Origin: Arthrobacter sp. SLBN-100
Lineage (GTDB): Bacteria; Actinomycetota; Actinomycetes; Actinomycetales; Micrococcaceae
DNA: 64,000 nucleotides
Assembly (NCBI RefSeq): GCF_006715305.1
Contig: NZ_VFMY01000001.1
Coordinates: 868,001 to 932,000, forward strand
Reading direction: 5' to 3'
Shown: positions 26,789 to 35,711 of the stretch, one piece after another
Layout of the letters: each line of letters starts with the position of its first letter
Position numbering within the stretch: position 1 is the first letter of the stretch
Position numbers and translations under genes: made by a program
The notes under the pieces: generated by a model
Database searches by the model: none
The model's input: the letters and a program-made list of their open reading frames with translations, nothing else
Told to the model about the DNA's origin: nothing

Positions 26789-28264
26789 TCAGGTGCCGCA
26801 GAAGGTCTGGTAACTGCCGAAGTCCTCCGGCGCTCCCTCGGCATAGCGCTCCAGCCCCGGGCGCTCCTGGTATGGGGCACGGACAACGTCCACGAGCCGG
26901 TTAAATGGATCGAGGTCGCCGTCAGTTGCTGCGGCGAGCGCCTCCTCCACCAGGTGGTTGCGCGGAATGTAGGCGGGGTTGACCTGGTCCATCAGGCCGG
27001 CGTCGGGTTGCAGGGCCTGCCACCGTTCGGCCCAGGCGTCGAAAGCCGCGAGGTCCAGGACCATGCCTCGGGCGGGCCGCTGGTTTCCCCGCGCCGCGTG
27101 GCCGAGATTCCGGAAGAACGAGGTGTAGTCCACGGGCCCGTCCTTGAGTATGGCGATCACGCCGTCCACCACCTGCGATGCTTCTTCTGCCTCCGGGCTC
27201 CCGGCGGCACTCTCCTTCAGGCCCAGTTTGGTTTTCATGCCGGCGAACCAGGCGTCACTGTACTGGCGGCGGAACGCGCCCAGGGCTTCCACTGCGGGGG
27301 CTACGGCCTGTTCCTGGTCTTCGTTGATGAGCGGCAGCATTGCCTCGGCAAGGCGGGCGAGGTTCCATTCGGCCACCACCGGCTGGTTGGCGTAGGCGTA
27401 GCGGCCGCCGACGTCGATGGAGCTGTAGACGGCCGCCGGGTTGAAGGCGTCCATAAACGCGCAGGGGCCGTAGTCGATGGTTTCGCCGGAGATGGTGATG
27501 TTGTCTGTGTTCATGACGCCATGGACGAAGCCCACCAGCATCCACCGGGCCACCAGCGACGCCTGGGCGGCTACCACGGCCTCAAAGAGGGCGAGGTAGC
27601 GATTCTCGGCCAGGGCAGCGGCGGGGTGGTGCCGTGTAATGGCGTGATCGGCGAGGCGCCGCAGGAGGTCCATGTTCTCGGTGGCCCGAGCGTACTGGAA
27701 GCTTCCAACCCGCAGATGGCTGCTGGCCACCCTTGCCAGGACTGCTCCAGGAAGCATGGTATCGCGGCGGACCGGGCGGCCGGTGGCCGTAACAGCCAGG
27801 GACCTCGTGGTGGGGATGCCCAGTGCGTTCATCGCCTCACTCACCACGTACTCCCGCAGCATGGGCCCGACGACGGCACGTCCGTCGCCTGCGCGGGCGA
27901 AGGGCGTGCGGCCGGACCCTTTGAGGTGGATGTCGCGCAGGCGCCCGTGTACGTCCGTCACCTCGCCAAGAAGAAGCGCGCGGCCGTCGCCGAGGAGGGG
28001 GGAGTAACCGCCAAACTGGTGGCCGGCATAGGCCTGGGCCACCGGCGTCGCCCCCGCCGGAATGTGGTTCCCCAGGAGGAGCCGGACCCCCTCCGGCGAC
28101 TGGAGGTATTCCGGATCCAGCCCGAGTTCGCCCGCCAATTCTTCATTGAGGACAAGGAGCTTGGGGTCCGGGGCTTCCTCTGCCTGCCAGGGAACAGCAA
28201 GCTCCGAAAGTTCCCGGGCAAACCGCCCGTCAAAGGTGACGGTTGATTCAGCAGCAGCTGTCAT
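26789..28264 (-). CDS. SelO/YdiU protein AMPylase-type pseudokinase
   Basis: A 491-residue protein of the SelO family, which transfers AMP to proteins during oxidative stress. Seen are [24 protein letters not shown], the ATP-site Lys in [14 protein letters not shown], the [17 protein letters not shown] block, and the metal/catalytic part [24 protein letters not shown]. The extreme C-terminus is FCGT: a Cys occupies the place where some family members carry selenocysteine. Single gene. Confidence 0.94.
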   Translation of the reverse strand: MTAAAESTVTFDGRFARELSELAVPWQAEEAPDPKLLVLNEELAGELGLDPEYLQSPEGVRLLLGNHIPAGATPVAQAYAGHQFGGYSPLLGDGRALLLGEVTDVHGRLRDIHLKGSGRTPFARAGDGRAVVGPMLREYVVSEAMNALGIPTTRSLAVTATGRPVRRDTMLPGAVLARVASSHLRVGSFQYARATENMDLLRRLADHAITRHHPAAALAENRYLALFEAVVAAQASLVARWMLVGFVHGVMNTDNITISGETIDYGPCAFMDAFNPAAVYSSIDVGGRYAYANQPVVAEWNLARLAEAMLPLINEDQEQAVAPAVEALGAFRRQYSDAWFAGMKTKLGLKESAAGSPEAEEASQVVDGVIAILKDGPVDYTSFFRNLGHAARGNQRPARGMVLDLAAFDAWAERWQALQPDAGLMDQVNPAYIPRNHLVEEALAAATDGDLDPFNRLVDVVRAPYQERPGLERYAEGAPEDFGSYQTFCGT

Positions 28265-28301
28265 TGCTCAAGCCTTCCCTCGTGGTTTGTTTTCCGCTCG
28301 G

Positions 28302-29300
28302 TTAGCCATGTGATGAACCGCCCTCAAATTCACTCTCCACCCCTTGGTCGGGTTTGGCAATAATTCCGCGGCCGTTCCCGCCCTGCGGCACGGGGTCCTG
28401 CACCACGGGGTCCTGCCAGCGGCGGCGCTCCGGAAGAGGCACCCGCTGCAGGTCATGTGCCGCTACCACCCTTACTTGTGCGGCACGTGCGCTGGCCTGG
28501 GCCGCCAGCGGGGTGACGTCCACGTACCTTGACGAAAAGTGCGTCAGCACGAGGGTGTTGGCGCCGGCGCCGCCAGCCAGGTCACCTGCCTGCCCTGCCG
28601 TGAGGTGGCGGTACTGGCCCGCTAGTCCGGCGTCGTCGTCGCTGAAGGTGGATTCCGCGACGAGGAGGTCGACGCCGTCCGCCAGGCCTTCTGCCCCCTC
28701 GCAGGGCGCCGTGTCCATCACAAAGGCGAAGCGCTGGCCGCGCCGGGGAATGCTCACATCGTCGAGGCGGACGCCTGCCACGCTACCGTCGCGCTGCAGC
28801 CGCCCGACGTCGGGGCCCCGGATGCCCGCTGCTGCCAGGCGCTCCGGCAGCAAGGTGCGGCTATCCGCTTCTGTCAGCCGGTAGCCGTAGGTTTCAATGC
28901 GGTGCTTCAGCGGCCGGACCTCCAGCCCTTCGGCCACCATTCCACTACCGCCATGGGGGTGAAGCCTCAGGTCTATGCCGGGCGAGCTGATGGACACGAG
29001 GGCGCGGACCACGTCCTCGCCTGACGCGGGGTAGTGGAGATGGACCGGATGCGCCACGCCGTCCAGCGCCATGCGGGACAGCACCCCCGGCAGGCCGAAG
29101 CAGTGGTCGCCGTGAACGTGGGTGAGGCAGATGCGGGTGATCTGGGTGGCTGAGACGCCGGCGTGGATCATCTGGCGCTGCGTTCCCTCGCCGGGATCGA
29201 AGAGCAGCCCTTCACCGTCCCAGCGCAGCAGATAGCCATTATGGTTGCGGGTCCGGGTGGGAACCTGGGAAGCCGTGCCCAGGACTGCGAGTTCACGCAT
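28302..29300 (-). CDS. rnz: Ribonuclease Z-type metallo-beta-lactamase nuclease
   Basis: A 332-residue tRNase Z-like enzyme. The metal-binding THVHGDHCFGLPG is near residue 60, the family entry DPGEGTQRQMIHAG near 36, and the later ligand Asp in FVMDTAPCEGAE and His in LVLTHFSSRY are all present. It is expected to mature tRNA 3' ends. The last 40 residues are Arg- and Gly-rich and look poorly conserved. Confidence 0.92.
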   Translation of the reverse strand: MRELAVLGTASQVPTRTRNHNGYLLRWDGEGLLFDPGEGTQRQMIHAGVSATQITRICLTHVHGDHCFGLPGVLSRMALDGVAHPVHLHYPASGEDVVRALVSISSPGIDLRLHPHGGSGMVAEGLEVRPLKHRIETYGYRLTEADSRTLLPERLAAAGIRGPDVGRLQRDGSVAGVRLDDVSIPRRGQRFAFVMDTAPCEGAEGLADGVDLLVAESTFSDDDAGLAGQYRHLTAGQAGDLAGGAGANTLVLTHFSSRYVDVTPLAAQASARAAQVRVVAAHDLQRVPLPERRRWQDPVVQDPVPQGGNGRGIIAKPDQGVESEFEGGSSHG

Positions 29301-29318
29301 GGTATTGGCGGGACCAAA

Positions 29319-29350
29319 AAGCAGGTTCCGGAAATGTCCGGGACCTGCTT
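29319..29350 (-). terminator. Intrinsic terminator of the 61-aa gene
   Basis: A 13-bp stem (AAGCAGGTCCCGG with one G-T pair) and a 6-nt loop, followed on the minus strand by TTTTT. It lies between the small gene's stop at 29370 and the rnz start at 29300, so rnz is transcribed separately. Confidence 0.82.
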
Positions 29351-29369
29351 CCTGATTCGCCCTGATGGC

Positions 29370-29555
29370 TCAGTGCCGCCTGAACATTCCCATGATTCGG
29401 TTGGCCACGCCGCCGCCCGGCCTTGCGCCCATGGCGCCGGAGGCGTTCCGCGCCCGGCCCGCAGTGTTCATTCCACGTCCCCGGACTGTCCCGCCGGTGC
29501 CGTTCCTGCCTGAAACTCGTCCAGCGGCGTTCCTGATCATGCTTCCCAAGTTCAT
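29370..29555 (-). CDS. Small basic Gly/Arg-rich protein
   Basis: A 61-residue, very basic peptide (MNLGSMIRNAAGRVSGRNG, then GRGMNTAGRARNASGAMG and GMFRRH at the end). The ATG has AAGGAG at seven bases and the gene ends in its own terminator, so translation is credible. No family is recognised. Nucleic-acid or membrane-surface binding would fit the charge, but that is speculation. Confidence 0.72.
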   Translation of the reverse strand: MNLGSMIRNAAGRVSGRNGTGGTVRGRGMNTAGRARNASGAMGARPGGGVANRIMGMFRRH

Positions 29556-29713
29556 GTGAAACTCCTTCAATCGTGATCCTGCCAACTGACATTCATCAGT
29601 CTGCTTATTATATTAGCCCGGCTTCGGCTCGCGGCCAGAGGCCGGGGCCCCTATTCGTGAAGCACCTGGCTTCCAGCGAACCGGGCTTCCAGTGCTGCTC
29701 ACGCTGCCTGGTT

Positions 29714-30145
29714 CTAGCGCTCGAGGTCGTCGGGCTCGAACTCACTGAGCGGGGACCCGCCAAAGTTTTCCTGGTCATCGCTGGCGTCGGCTTCCAGGCC
29801 GGTCGGTTCTTCGCCGAAGTCCACGTCCGCCACCGCTTCACCAAGGGTCGGCGTGGCCGCCGGCACCTGTTCGTTGCCGGCGCCGTCGCGGGTGCCCTTC
29901 ACGTCATCACGCAGCGTTTGGTCGCTCAGGAAATCCTCTTCCTCCCCGGAGACCTCGTCCTGGAGCAGCGGATCCTCCTGCCAGCGGTCCGGATTGTTCT
30001 CCGCAGCTCCGGGGTAGCTGTCAGGCTCGCCGCTGGTGACGGGGTCAAGCTCCAGGGAAGAAGCCGCGCCGGGCGTTTCGTCCAGGAGCACGTCGTTTTC
30101 CTCGACAACCTCAAGCTCGTCGTCAGGCAAGTTCTGTTCCGTCAT
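29714..30145 (-). CDS. Acidic, disordered protein (DUF5709-like)
   Basis: A 143-residue, extremely acidic protein without hydrophobic segments (DDELEVVEENDVLLDETPG, SDQTLRDDVKG, ADVDFGEEPTGLEAD). It is presumably unfolded. It resembles actinobacterial DUF5709 proteins associated with stress, an assignment made from composition and spacing of acidic blocks only. The ATG at 30145 is used. The GTAAGCATACT motif lies about 38 bp upstream. Confidence 0.75.
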   Translation of the reverse strand: MTEQNLPDDELEVVEENDVLLDETPGAASSLELDPVTSGEPDSYPGAAENNPDRWQEDPLLQDEVSGEEEDFLSDQTLRDDVKGTRDGAGNEQVPAATPTLGEAVADVDFGEEPTGLEADASDDQENFGGSPLSEFEPDDLER

Positions 30146-30182
30146 GATGCTGCCTTTCTCGTGACCGGCTTTCCCAACAATA

Positions 30183-30193
30183 GTAAGCATACT
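30183..30193 (-). promoter_or_regulatory. Second copy of the GTAAGCATACT motif
   Basis: The 11-mer also seen at 20532, here in AGTA-AGCA-TACT palindromic form about 38 bp upstream of the acidic-protein ATG. Confidence 0.42.
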
Positions 30194-30300
30194 GACGAAT
30201 GGGGTGCGGTGTGAACCCGGCGGGCCCCGACAAACTGCAGGCAGGCCGCTCCCGGCGACCCCGCCATGCCACAGCTGGGCTCGCGCAGGTGCCGCACGGT

Positions 30301-30519
30301 TCAGTGCAGGAGCCACGAATTGTCTTGCGGGCGTTCGGGCTTCCGGCGCAGTTTGCGGACCAGGACAATAAAGGGCCAGGCCAGCAGTTGCAGCAGGCCC
30401 GCGGTCAACAACAGGCCGATCATGAGGAGAATGACCGGTGAATAAAGAAGAAAGACTCCAACTGCGGCCGCTATATAGCCGCCGATGAACGCCAGAACCG
30501 CTGCAGCGTCCAGTGCCAC
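30301..30519 (-). CDS. Small membrane protein
   Basis: A 72-residue protein with two transmembrane helices (AVLAFIGGYIAAAVGVFLLY and VILLMIGLLLTAGLLQLLAW) and a basic C-terminal tail (RKLRRKPERPQ). The GTG start has GGAGGG seven bases upstream. No family recognised. Confidence 0.75.
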   Translation of the reverse strand: MALDAAAVLAFIGGYIAAAVGVFLLYSPVILLMIGLLLTAGLLQLLAWPFIVLVRKLRRKPERPQDNSWLLH

Positions 30520-30695
30520 AAGGCATCCCTCCGGGAATGCTGGGGGATCAGCACCCAGCCTGACAAGGTGGCCGCTTACTTCCTAACGGTTGTTTCAGCG
30601 TACTCTCCCTGCCGCGGCGGAGGAAGAAGCCAGGTGCTGGGACAACCGCCGCAACAGGAGCTGAAGATCAGCCAGTTGAGGCGTACAAATGAATC

Positions 30696-31556
30696 ATGCA
30701 GGAGTCAAGGGCCATCGTGGCCGGTTATGACGGTTCCGCGGAGGCTGCGGTAGCGGTCCGGTGGGCAGCACAGCACGCACGCCGTCGGGGTCTGGTGCTG
30801 CATGTGGTGCACTGTTCCATCTGGCCGCTTTTGACCAGGCACCTTGGCCCTGTTCCGGGTGTCAGTGAGAGCGGCCTGGAACGGTCCGCCGAGTCCGTCC
30901 TCGAAGAAGGCCTTGAGCAGGCGAAGGCTTCAGCACCCGGGCTGCAGGTTGAATGCACCCTGCTGCACGGGCTCCCGGCCCAGCACCTCGTCCAGATAGC
31001 CGCGCGGCAGGAGATGCTTGTTGTGGGGAGCCGGGGGCTGGGCGGGTTCCTGGGCCTGGTAGTCGGTTCCGTCAGCCTGGAGCTGGCGGCCACCGCCTCC
31101 TGCCCGGTTGCCGTCATCCGTTCTGATCTTCATCCGGACGGTCCAGTGGTAGTGGCGGTCGATGAATCGGGTTCGCCCGCCCCTTTGAGGGATGCGTGCA
31201 CCATGGCGTCGGCAGCCCGCGCGAGCCTCGTCGTAGTCCATGTACGGCACATCCCTGCCGGGTACAGGCGTTTCGGTGATAACGCGGAGGCCGCGGCTGC
31301 CGCCGGGGAGGTCGTGCGGGCCGCCGTCGAATCTGCCCGCGTTCATGCGCCTGCCGTGCAGGTTGAAGGAATGCTCCTGACCGATTCTTCGGTCCCCCAT
31401 GCCCTTCTCGAGGCCTCCCGGGACGCTGCGATGCTGGTGGTGGGCAGCAAGGGCCGTGGACTGGTCAAGGAAACGATCGGGTCTACCGCCCATGCCGTCC
31501 TGCACCATGCGCATGGGCCTGTGCTTGTTTCCCGCCACGGTTCCACCAGCCGATGA
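30696..31556 (+). CDS. Universal stress protein, tandem UspA domains
   Basis: A 286-residue protein of two UspA domains. The first has AGYDGSAEAAVAVRWAA and VVGSRGLGGFLGLVVGSVS; the second has VVAVDESGSPAPLRDA and VVGSKGRGLVKETIGSTAHAVL. Both contain the G-2x-G-9x-G(S/T) ATP-binding pattern. Such proteins act in stress survival or dormancy. No SD is obvious for the ATG at 30696. Confidence 0.93.
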   Translation: MQESRAIVAGYDGSAEAAVAVRWAAQHARRRGLVLHVVHCSIWPLLTRHLGPVPGVSESGLERSAESVLEEGLEQAKASAPGLQVECTLLHGLPAQHLVQIAARQEMLVVGSRGLGGFLGLVVGSVSLELAATASCPVAVIRSDLHPDGPVVVAVDESGSPAPLRDACTMASAARASLVVVHVRHIPAGYRRFGDNAEAAAAAGEVVRAAVESARVHAPAVQVEGMLLTDSSVPHALLEASRDAAMLVVGSKGRGLVKETIGSTAHAVLHHAHGPVLVSRHGSTSR

Positions 31557-31630
31557 CAACCTGCTGCCCTGGCAACCTCAAGTCCCCAGCACGTAGGCTG
31601 AACCGATACACGGCGCGGGCTGGATGGTGA

Positions 31631-32515
31631 GTGGTGGCTGCAGTAATTCTGGGGTGGAACCCAAAGGAAGGGAGTCGCTGGGACTACCGTGCCGCCGTCG
31701 ACCAGGTGGCGGAGTCCGGCCGGGTCCTGGAACGGTGGAACCTTGGCCACCGCCGGAACATCTTGCCGGAGACAGAGGTTTGGCTCCTGCTGCGGGGCAG
31801 CAGTGAGGCAGGGAGCGGCCTGATTGGCCACGGGGCGGTGGTGTTCCCTCCGGTTGGGTCCATGGGACTTGAGGACGTCGACGCCAGGGACGGGCATGTC
31901 ATCGCGTTCGACGTGCTGCTCCCCCTCGGCGAGCAGGTACGTCCCGGCATCCTCAGCGCGGCCGTTCCCGGGATACTTTGGGACGATGCAACAGCGGGCC
32001 CGGTTGCCGTTCCACCTTCAGCGGAGCCTGACCTTCGGAGGCTGTGGCGGGAGCAGGGGCCTGCGGCTGCCGGTCACGCTGGGTTGGTTCCGGGAGCCTG
32101 CCCGCCGGATGCTGTCACCAGGATTGAGGTGAACCGTTACGAGCGGGACGCTGACGCGCGCCGGGTATGCCTGGCATTCCACGGGACCTCCTGCGCCGCC
32201 TGCGGTTTCTCCTTCGAGGCTTCCTATGGCGACGCCGGAACTGGTTTTATCGAGGTGCACCATGTAGTGCCGCCGGCAATGCTTCGGAGCGGGTACATAC
32301 TGGACCCCGTGGCTGACCTTGTGCCGCTCTGCCCGAACTGCCACGCGATGGCACATCTCGGGGTGGCATCGCCGCGGACAGTTTCGGAATTGCGGAACAT
32401 GATCTCCGCGGCCGGACACATGCGGGGCGAGGTGGTCAGCGAGGCTGCCCTCGAGGCCCAGGATGATGCGCGGCGGATCCTTGAGGGGCCGCAAAGCCTG
32501 AGGGACCCGGGCTAA
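31631..32515 (+). CDS. EVE-domain HNH endonuclease
   Basis: A 294-residue protein. The N-terminal third resembles an EVE/PUA-like reader domain (VILGWNPKEGSRWDY, WNLGHRRNI, VWLLLRG, GLIGHGAVV), a fold that recognises modified bases. The C-terminal part is an HNH nuclease with CAACGFSF, the catalytic EVHHVVPP and LCPNCHAMAH, giving a four-Cys zinc site. This architecture is known from modification-dependent (type IV-like) restriction enzymes. The start is GTG. A DUF2087 gene follows 10 bp downstream. Confidence 0.85.
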   Translation: MVAAVILGWNPKEGSRWDYRAAVDQVAESGRVLERWNLGHRRNILPETEVWLLLRGSSEAGSGLIGHGAVVFPPVGSMGLEDVDARDGHVIAFDVLLPLGEQVRPGILSAAVPGILWDDATAGPVAVPPSAEPDLRRLWREQGPAAAGHAGLVPGACPPDAVTRIEVNRYERDADARRVCLAFHGTSCAACGFSFEASYGDAGTGFIEVHHVVPPAMLRSGYILDPVADLVPLCPNCHAMAHLGVASPRTVSELRNMISAAGHMRGEVVSEAALEAQDDARRILEGPQSLRDPG

Positions 32516-32525
32516 GGCAAACAGC

Positions 32526-33056
32526 GTGGCCAAGGGAACGAGGTATGGCGGTCCGCACTGGCGGCGGGTGCTGGCTGCGCTCGCCAACAGCGACGCCCGG
32601 ACCGCATACTCCCAAGTTGTCCTGGGCGCGCGGCTGCCGGAAGTGCTTGCCGGCTTGAAGGATCAGCGGCGCAACCGCGCCATCGCCGCGTTGATTGACT
32701 CGGGGCTCCTGGAACAGAATGCTTCCGGTGGGCTGGTGGCCCCTGAAGCGATCTTCCGGGACCTTCTTGCCCAGCAGCCGCGGCGCCAGGCCCGGACCGG
32801 ACTGGACCGCTACATGCGGCTGGGGAAGATCGAGAGATATCCAGCCAACATGGCCGAACGGCGGGTGCTCCTGGCCCGGATTGCCAGCGAGGCAATCAAA
32901 CCAGGCGAGCGCCTGACCGAGAGACAGGTCAACGAACGGCTCCTCAGCTATACCGATGATGTTGTCTTGCTGCGCCGCTACCTGGTCGATTTTGGCCTGC
33001 TGGAACGTACAGCCTCAGGCTCCTCCTATTCCCGGCCGGAAGAAACACCAGGCTGA
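32526..33056 (+). CDS. DUF2087 domain protein
   Basis: A 176-residue protein. The N-terminal winged-helix-like half (RRVLAALANSDARTAYSQVVLG, RRNRAIAALIDSGLLEQ) precedes a DUF2087 half with GKIERYPANMAERRVLLARIAS and RRYLVDFGLLERTASGSSY. DUF2087 is found in regulatory or RNA-polymerase-associated proteins of unknown mode. The GTG start lies 10 bp after the HNH gene stop, so the two form one transcript. Confidence 0.82.
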   Translation: MAKGTRYGGPHWRRVLAALANSDARTAYSQVVLGARLPEVLAGLKDQRRNRAIAALIDSGLLEQNASGGLVAPEAIFRDLLAQQPRRQARTGLDRYMRLGKIERYPANMAERRVLLARIASEAIKPGERLTERQVNERLLSYTDDVVLLRRYLVDFGLLERTASGSSYSRPEETPG

Positions 33057-33097
33057 GCGCTTGCCCGTTGATCGAGCGCCGATTGTGCGGCTGCCTC

Positions 33098-33127
33098 TTG
33101 ACGGTAGCAAAACGTTTTGCATATAGT
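33098..33127 (+). promoter_or_regulatory. lacI-operon promoter (TTGACG / TATAGT)
   Basis: A -35 TTGACG (33098-33103) and -10 TATAGT (33122-33127) are separated by 18 bp. The first LacI palindrome fills the spacer, so repressor binding would directly block RNA polymerase. Confidence 0.75.
33107..33120. promoter_or_regulatory. LacI-family operator O1
   Basis: GCAAAACGTTTTGC is a perfect 14-bp palindrome with the central CG typical of LacI/CcpA-type sites, placed inside the promoter spacer. Confidence 0.85.
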
Positions 33128-33142
33128 GATCCAAGCAACATA

Positions 33143-33154
33143 CAAAACGTTTTG
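33143..33154. promoter_or_regulatory. LacI-family operator O2
   Basis: CAAAACGTTTTG repeats the O1 core as a perfect palindrome. Its centre is 35 bp from that of O1, between the promoter and the regulator start codon. Two operators allow cooperative autorepression. Confidence 0.85.
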
Positions 33155-33170
33155 CAAAGGAACGCAGTCA

Positions 33171-34193
33171 ATGGCGACAAAGGTGAACATCCGGGACGTA
33201 GCGAAAGCCGCGGGCGTCTCAGTGACCACAGTGTCGCATGCCCTGAGCGAAGCGCACAGCTCCCGGGTTAACGCCGGGACCGTTGAGCACATCAAAGCCG
33301 TGGCCGGCGACCTCGGCTACGCGCCGAACAGGCTCGCAAGCGGACTGCGCAACCAGCGCTCCCAGATTATCGGCCTGGTCAGCGACGAGATCACCACCAC
33401 GCCTTTCGCCGGTGCCATGATCCAGGGCGCCCAGGACGCGGCCTCCGAACACGGGCATCTGCTGATAGTGGTCAACTCCGGCCTCGACAACGAACTTGAG
33501 CGGCAGGAAATCCGGGCACTGCAGCAGCACCAAGTGGACGGCGTCATCTACGCCCGGATGTACAACCAGCAGGTGTCCGTTCCTGCGGAGCTGCAATCAA
33601 TGCCCACCATCGTGCTGGACGCCACCACGGACAACCCGGGGCTGTCCTCAGTGGTGCCGGATGAGTTCGGCGCCGGTGAGTCCGCCGCCGAACTCCTTGT
33701 CCGGGCAGGCCACCGGCGCATCGCCATGATCAACAATGAGGACGACATCCCCGCCGCGCACGGACGCCTGGAAGGCTTCCGGGCAGGGCTGGCCCGCCAC
33801 GGCCTGCAGTTGCCCGCGGCTTCCCTGGTTACCAGCAATCCAAGCACGGCCGGCGGACGGGAAGCGGCACTGAAGCTGCTGGCTACCGCAGAACGGCCCA
33901 CCGCGGTTTTCTGCTTCAACGACCAAATGGCCATGGGCGCTTACCAGGCGGCCGACCATCTCGGCCTGAAGATCCCGGCCGACATTTCGATTGTCGGGGT
34001 GGACAACCTCGAGCTCATCGCCGACGGCCTCTGGCCGGGCCTGTCCACGATGGCACTCCCCCACTACGAGATGGGCCGGTGGGCTGTCCTGAAACTCCTT
34101 CACGAGCTCGAAAATCCCGACGCGACCAGGGTTCACGAAAAGGTAGCCTGCCCGCTTGTTGAGCGGGATTCCGTCGCGCCACCCAAAGACTGA
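33171..34193 (+). CDS. LacI-family repressor of the fructan operon
   Basis: A 340-residue regulator. The N-terminal helix-turn-helix is NIRDVAKAAGVSVTTVSHAL with the hinge LGYAPNRLASGLR. A periplasmic-binding-like sensor domain (about 65-335) ends with the SIVGVDNLELIADGLWPGLSTM block. The ATG at 33171 follows AAAGGAACG. It stands at the head of the transporter/GH32 operon and has twin operators in its own promoter, so it is likely autoregulated and induced by a fructose-containing sugar. Confidence 0.93.
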   Translation: MATKVNIRDVAKAAGVSVTTVSHALSEAHSSRVNAGTVEHIKAVAGDLGYAPNRLASGLRNQRSQIIGLVSDEITTTPFAGAMIQGAQDAASEHGHLLIVVNSGLDNELERQEIRALQQHQVDGVIYARMYNQQVSVPAELQSMPTIVLDATTDNPGLSSVVPDEFGAGESAAELLVRAGHRRIAMINNEDDIPAAHGRLEGFRAGLARHGLQLPAASLVTSNPSTAGGREAALKLLATAERPTAVFCFNDQMAMGAYQAADHLGLKIPADISIVGVDNLELIADGLWPGLSTMALPHYEMGRWAVLKLLHELENPDATRVHEKVACPLVERDSVAPPKD

Positions 34194-34262
34194 CTAGCAG
34201 GGCCGCGGCCGGCAACCGCGACCAATAAAGCCCAAACCACTACGCACGTCCCTTAAAAGAAC

Positions 34263-34294
34263 GGGAACGCAGCCGTTGCAGCGGCCGCGTTCCC
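34263..34294 (+). other. Intercistronic hairpin
   Basis: GGGAACGC and GCGTTCCC form an 8-bp stem around a further GCCG/CGGC pairing, in the gap between the repressor and binding-protein genes. There is no T tract. It may stabilise or partly terminate the transcript to set the regulator-to-transporter ratio. Confidence 0.5.
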
Positions 34295-34344
34295 AGCAGG
34301 ACCTTCGTCAATCGCTCCACCATTCCAAGCAGAAAGACTGACCC

Positions 34345-35637
34345 ATGAACACCAAGCTCACCAAGGTCCTGGCGACCAGCATAGCCGCCGTCGCCCTCAC
34401 CGCCACCCTCGCCGGCTGCGGCAAGGGCAGCGCCTCCTCTTCCACTGAAGGATCCGGCGAGATTGCCCTGTGGACGCATAACGCCGGCAACCCGGAAGAG
34501 CTGGGCGCAGTGCAAAAGATCGTTGACTCCTACAACGGCAGCCAGGACAAAGTGAAGGTCAAGGTCCAGGCCTTCCCCCAGGACTCGTACAACGACTCGG
34601 TGGTCTCCGCAGCCGCGGCAGGCAACCTCCCCTGCATTGTGGACATTGACGGCCCAAACGTACCCAACTGGGCCTGGGCCGGCTACCTGAAGCCCCTCGA
34701 AGTGGGCACCGACCTTTCCAAGCACCTCCCCAGCACGGTGGCTCAATGGGATGGGAAGCCCTACGCCGTGGGGTACTACGACGTAGCCCTCGCCATGATG
34801 GCGCGCGCCTCGGACCTGAAAGCCGCGGGGGTCCGGGTTGCCACCATCGAACAGCCCTGGACCAAGGAAGAGTTCCAGGACGCCCTCGCCAAACTGAAGG
34901 CCCTCGGCAAGTGGGAGCACCCACTGGACCTGGGCACTGCCGGTACCGGTGAATGGCTTCCGTACGCCTACTCCCCCTTCCTCCAGTCCTTCGGCGGGGA
35001 CCTGGTCAACAGAGAGGGCTTCCAGAGCGCCGATGGCGAACTGAACGGCGACAAGGCGGTGCAGTGGGCCAACTGGTTCCGCGGCCTGGCGGACCAGGGC
35101 TTTATGGCCAAAAAGAGCGGCAAGGATTCCACCCAGGACTTCCTGAACAACAAGAGCGCCATCGTCTACACCGGCTCCTGGGCCGGGGATAAGGCCAAGG
35201 CTGCCCTCGGGGACGACCTCGTGGTCATGCCTCCCGTTGACCTCGGCGAGGGTCCAAAAATCGGCGGCGCCTCCTGGCAGTGGGGTGTGACCAGCGGCTG
35301 CGGTGACTCCGAGGCAGCCATGGACTACCTCTCCTACTCACTGAAGCCGGAAAACATCGCCGCCGTGGCCAAGGTTACCGGCGCCATTCCCGCCAGCGAA
35401 GAGGCAGCCGCGCAGATTCCGGCCTTCGCCGAAGGCGGCGCCAACCGGATCTTTATGGACTTCTCCCGCAAGTACGCCGTGATGCGGCCGGAAACCCCTG
35501 CCTACCCGTTCATCGCCACTGAGTACGGCAAGGCCGTGCAGGACATCCTCAACGGGGCCGACGCCAAGTCCACGCTGGATAACGCCGTGAAGGCGATCGA
35601 CGCCAACATCAAGTCCAACGGCGGCTACAAAAACTAG
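34345..35637 (+). CDS. Sugar ABC transporter substrate-binding lipoprotein
   Basis: A 430-residue family-1 extracellular binding protein. The signal peptide ends in a lipobox (TLAGC at about 27). Typical segments are IALWTHNAGNPEELGAVQKIVDSYN and PYAVGYYDVALAMMARASDLKAAGV. It captures the sugar, inferred to be a fructo-oligosaccharide or sucrose because the operon ends in GH32, and passes it to the two permeases downstream. Confidence 0.92.
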   Translation: MNTKLTKVLATSIAAVALTATLAGCGKGSASSSTEGSGEIALWTHNAGNPEELGAVQKIVDSYNGSQDKVKVKVQAFPQDSYNDSVVSAAAAGNLPCIVDIDGPNVPNWAWAGYLKPLEVGTDLSKHLPSTVAQWDGKPYAVGYYDVALAMMARASDLKAAGVRVATIEQPWTKEEFQDALAKLKALGKWEHPLDLGTAGTGEWLPYAYSPFLQSFGGDLVNREGFQSADGELNGDKAVQWANWFRGLADQGFMAKKSGKDSTQDFLNNKSAIVYTGSWAGDKAKAALGDDLVVMPPVDLGEGPKIGGASWQWGVTSGCGDSEAAMDYLSYSLKPENIAAVAKVTGAIPASEEAAAQIPAFAEGGANRIFMDFSRKYAVMRPETPAYPFIATEYGKAVQDILNGADAKSTLDNAVKAIDANIKSNGGYKN

Positions 35638-35711
35638 CCGGCGCCGCCGGAGGGCCGCCGCAAGCAACCGCGTGACGGCCCGCCGGCAGCCCGATCTACG
35701 AAAGACTCCTC

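Noticed and set aside
26954..28246. 430-codon open frame antisense to SelO
   Set aside because: Shadow frame of a strong SelO match; composition rich in Gly, Val and His as expected of antisense GC-rich DNA.
34194..34344. A second LacI operator before the binding-protein gene
   Set aside because: No AAAACGTTTT-like palindrome is present; only an intercistronic hairpin was found.
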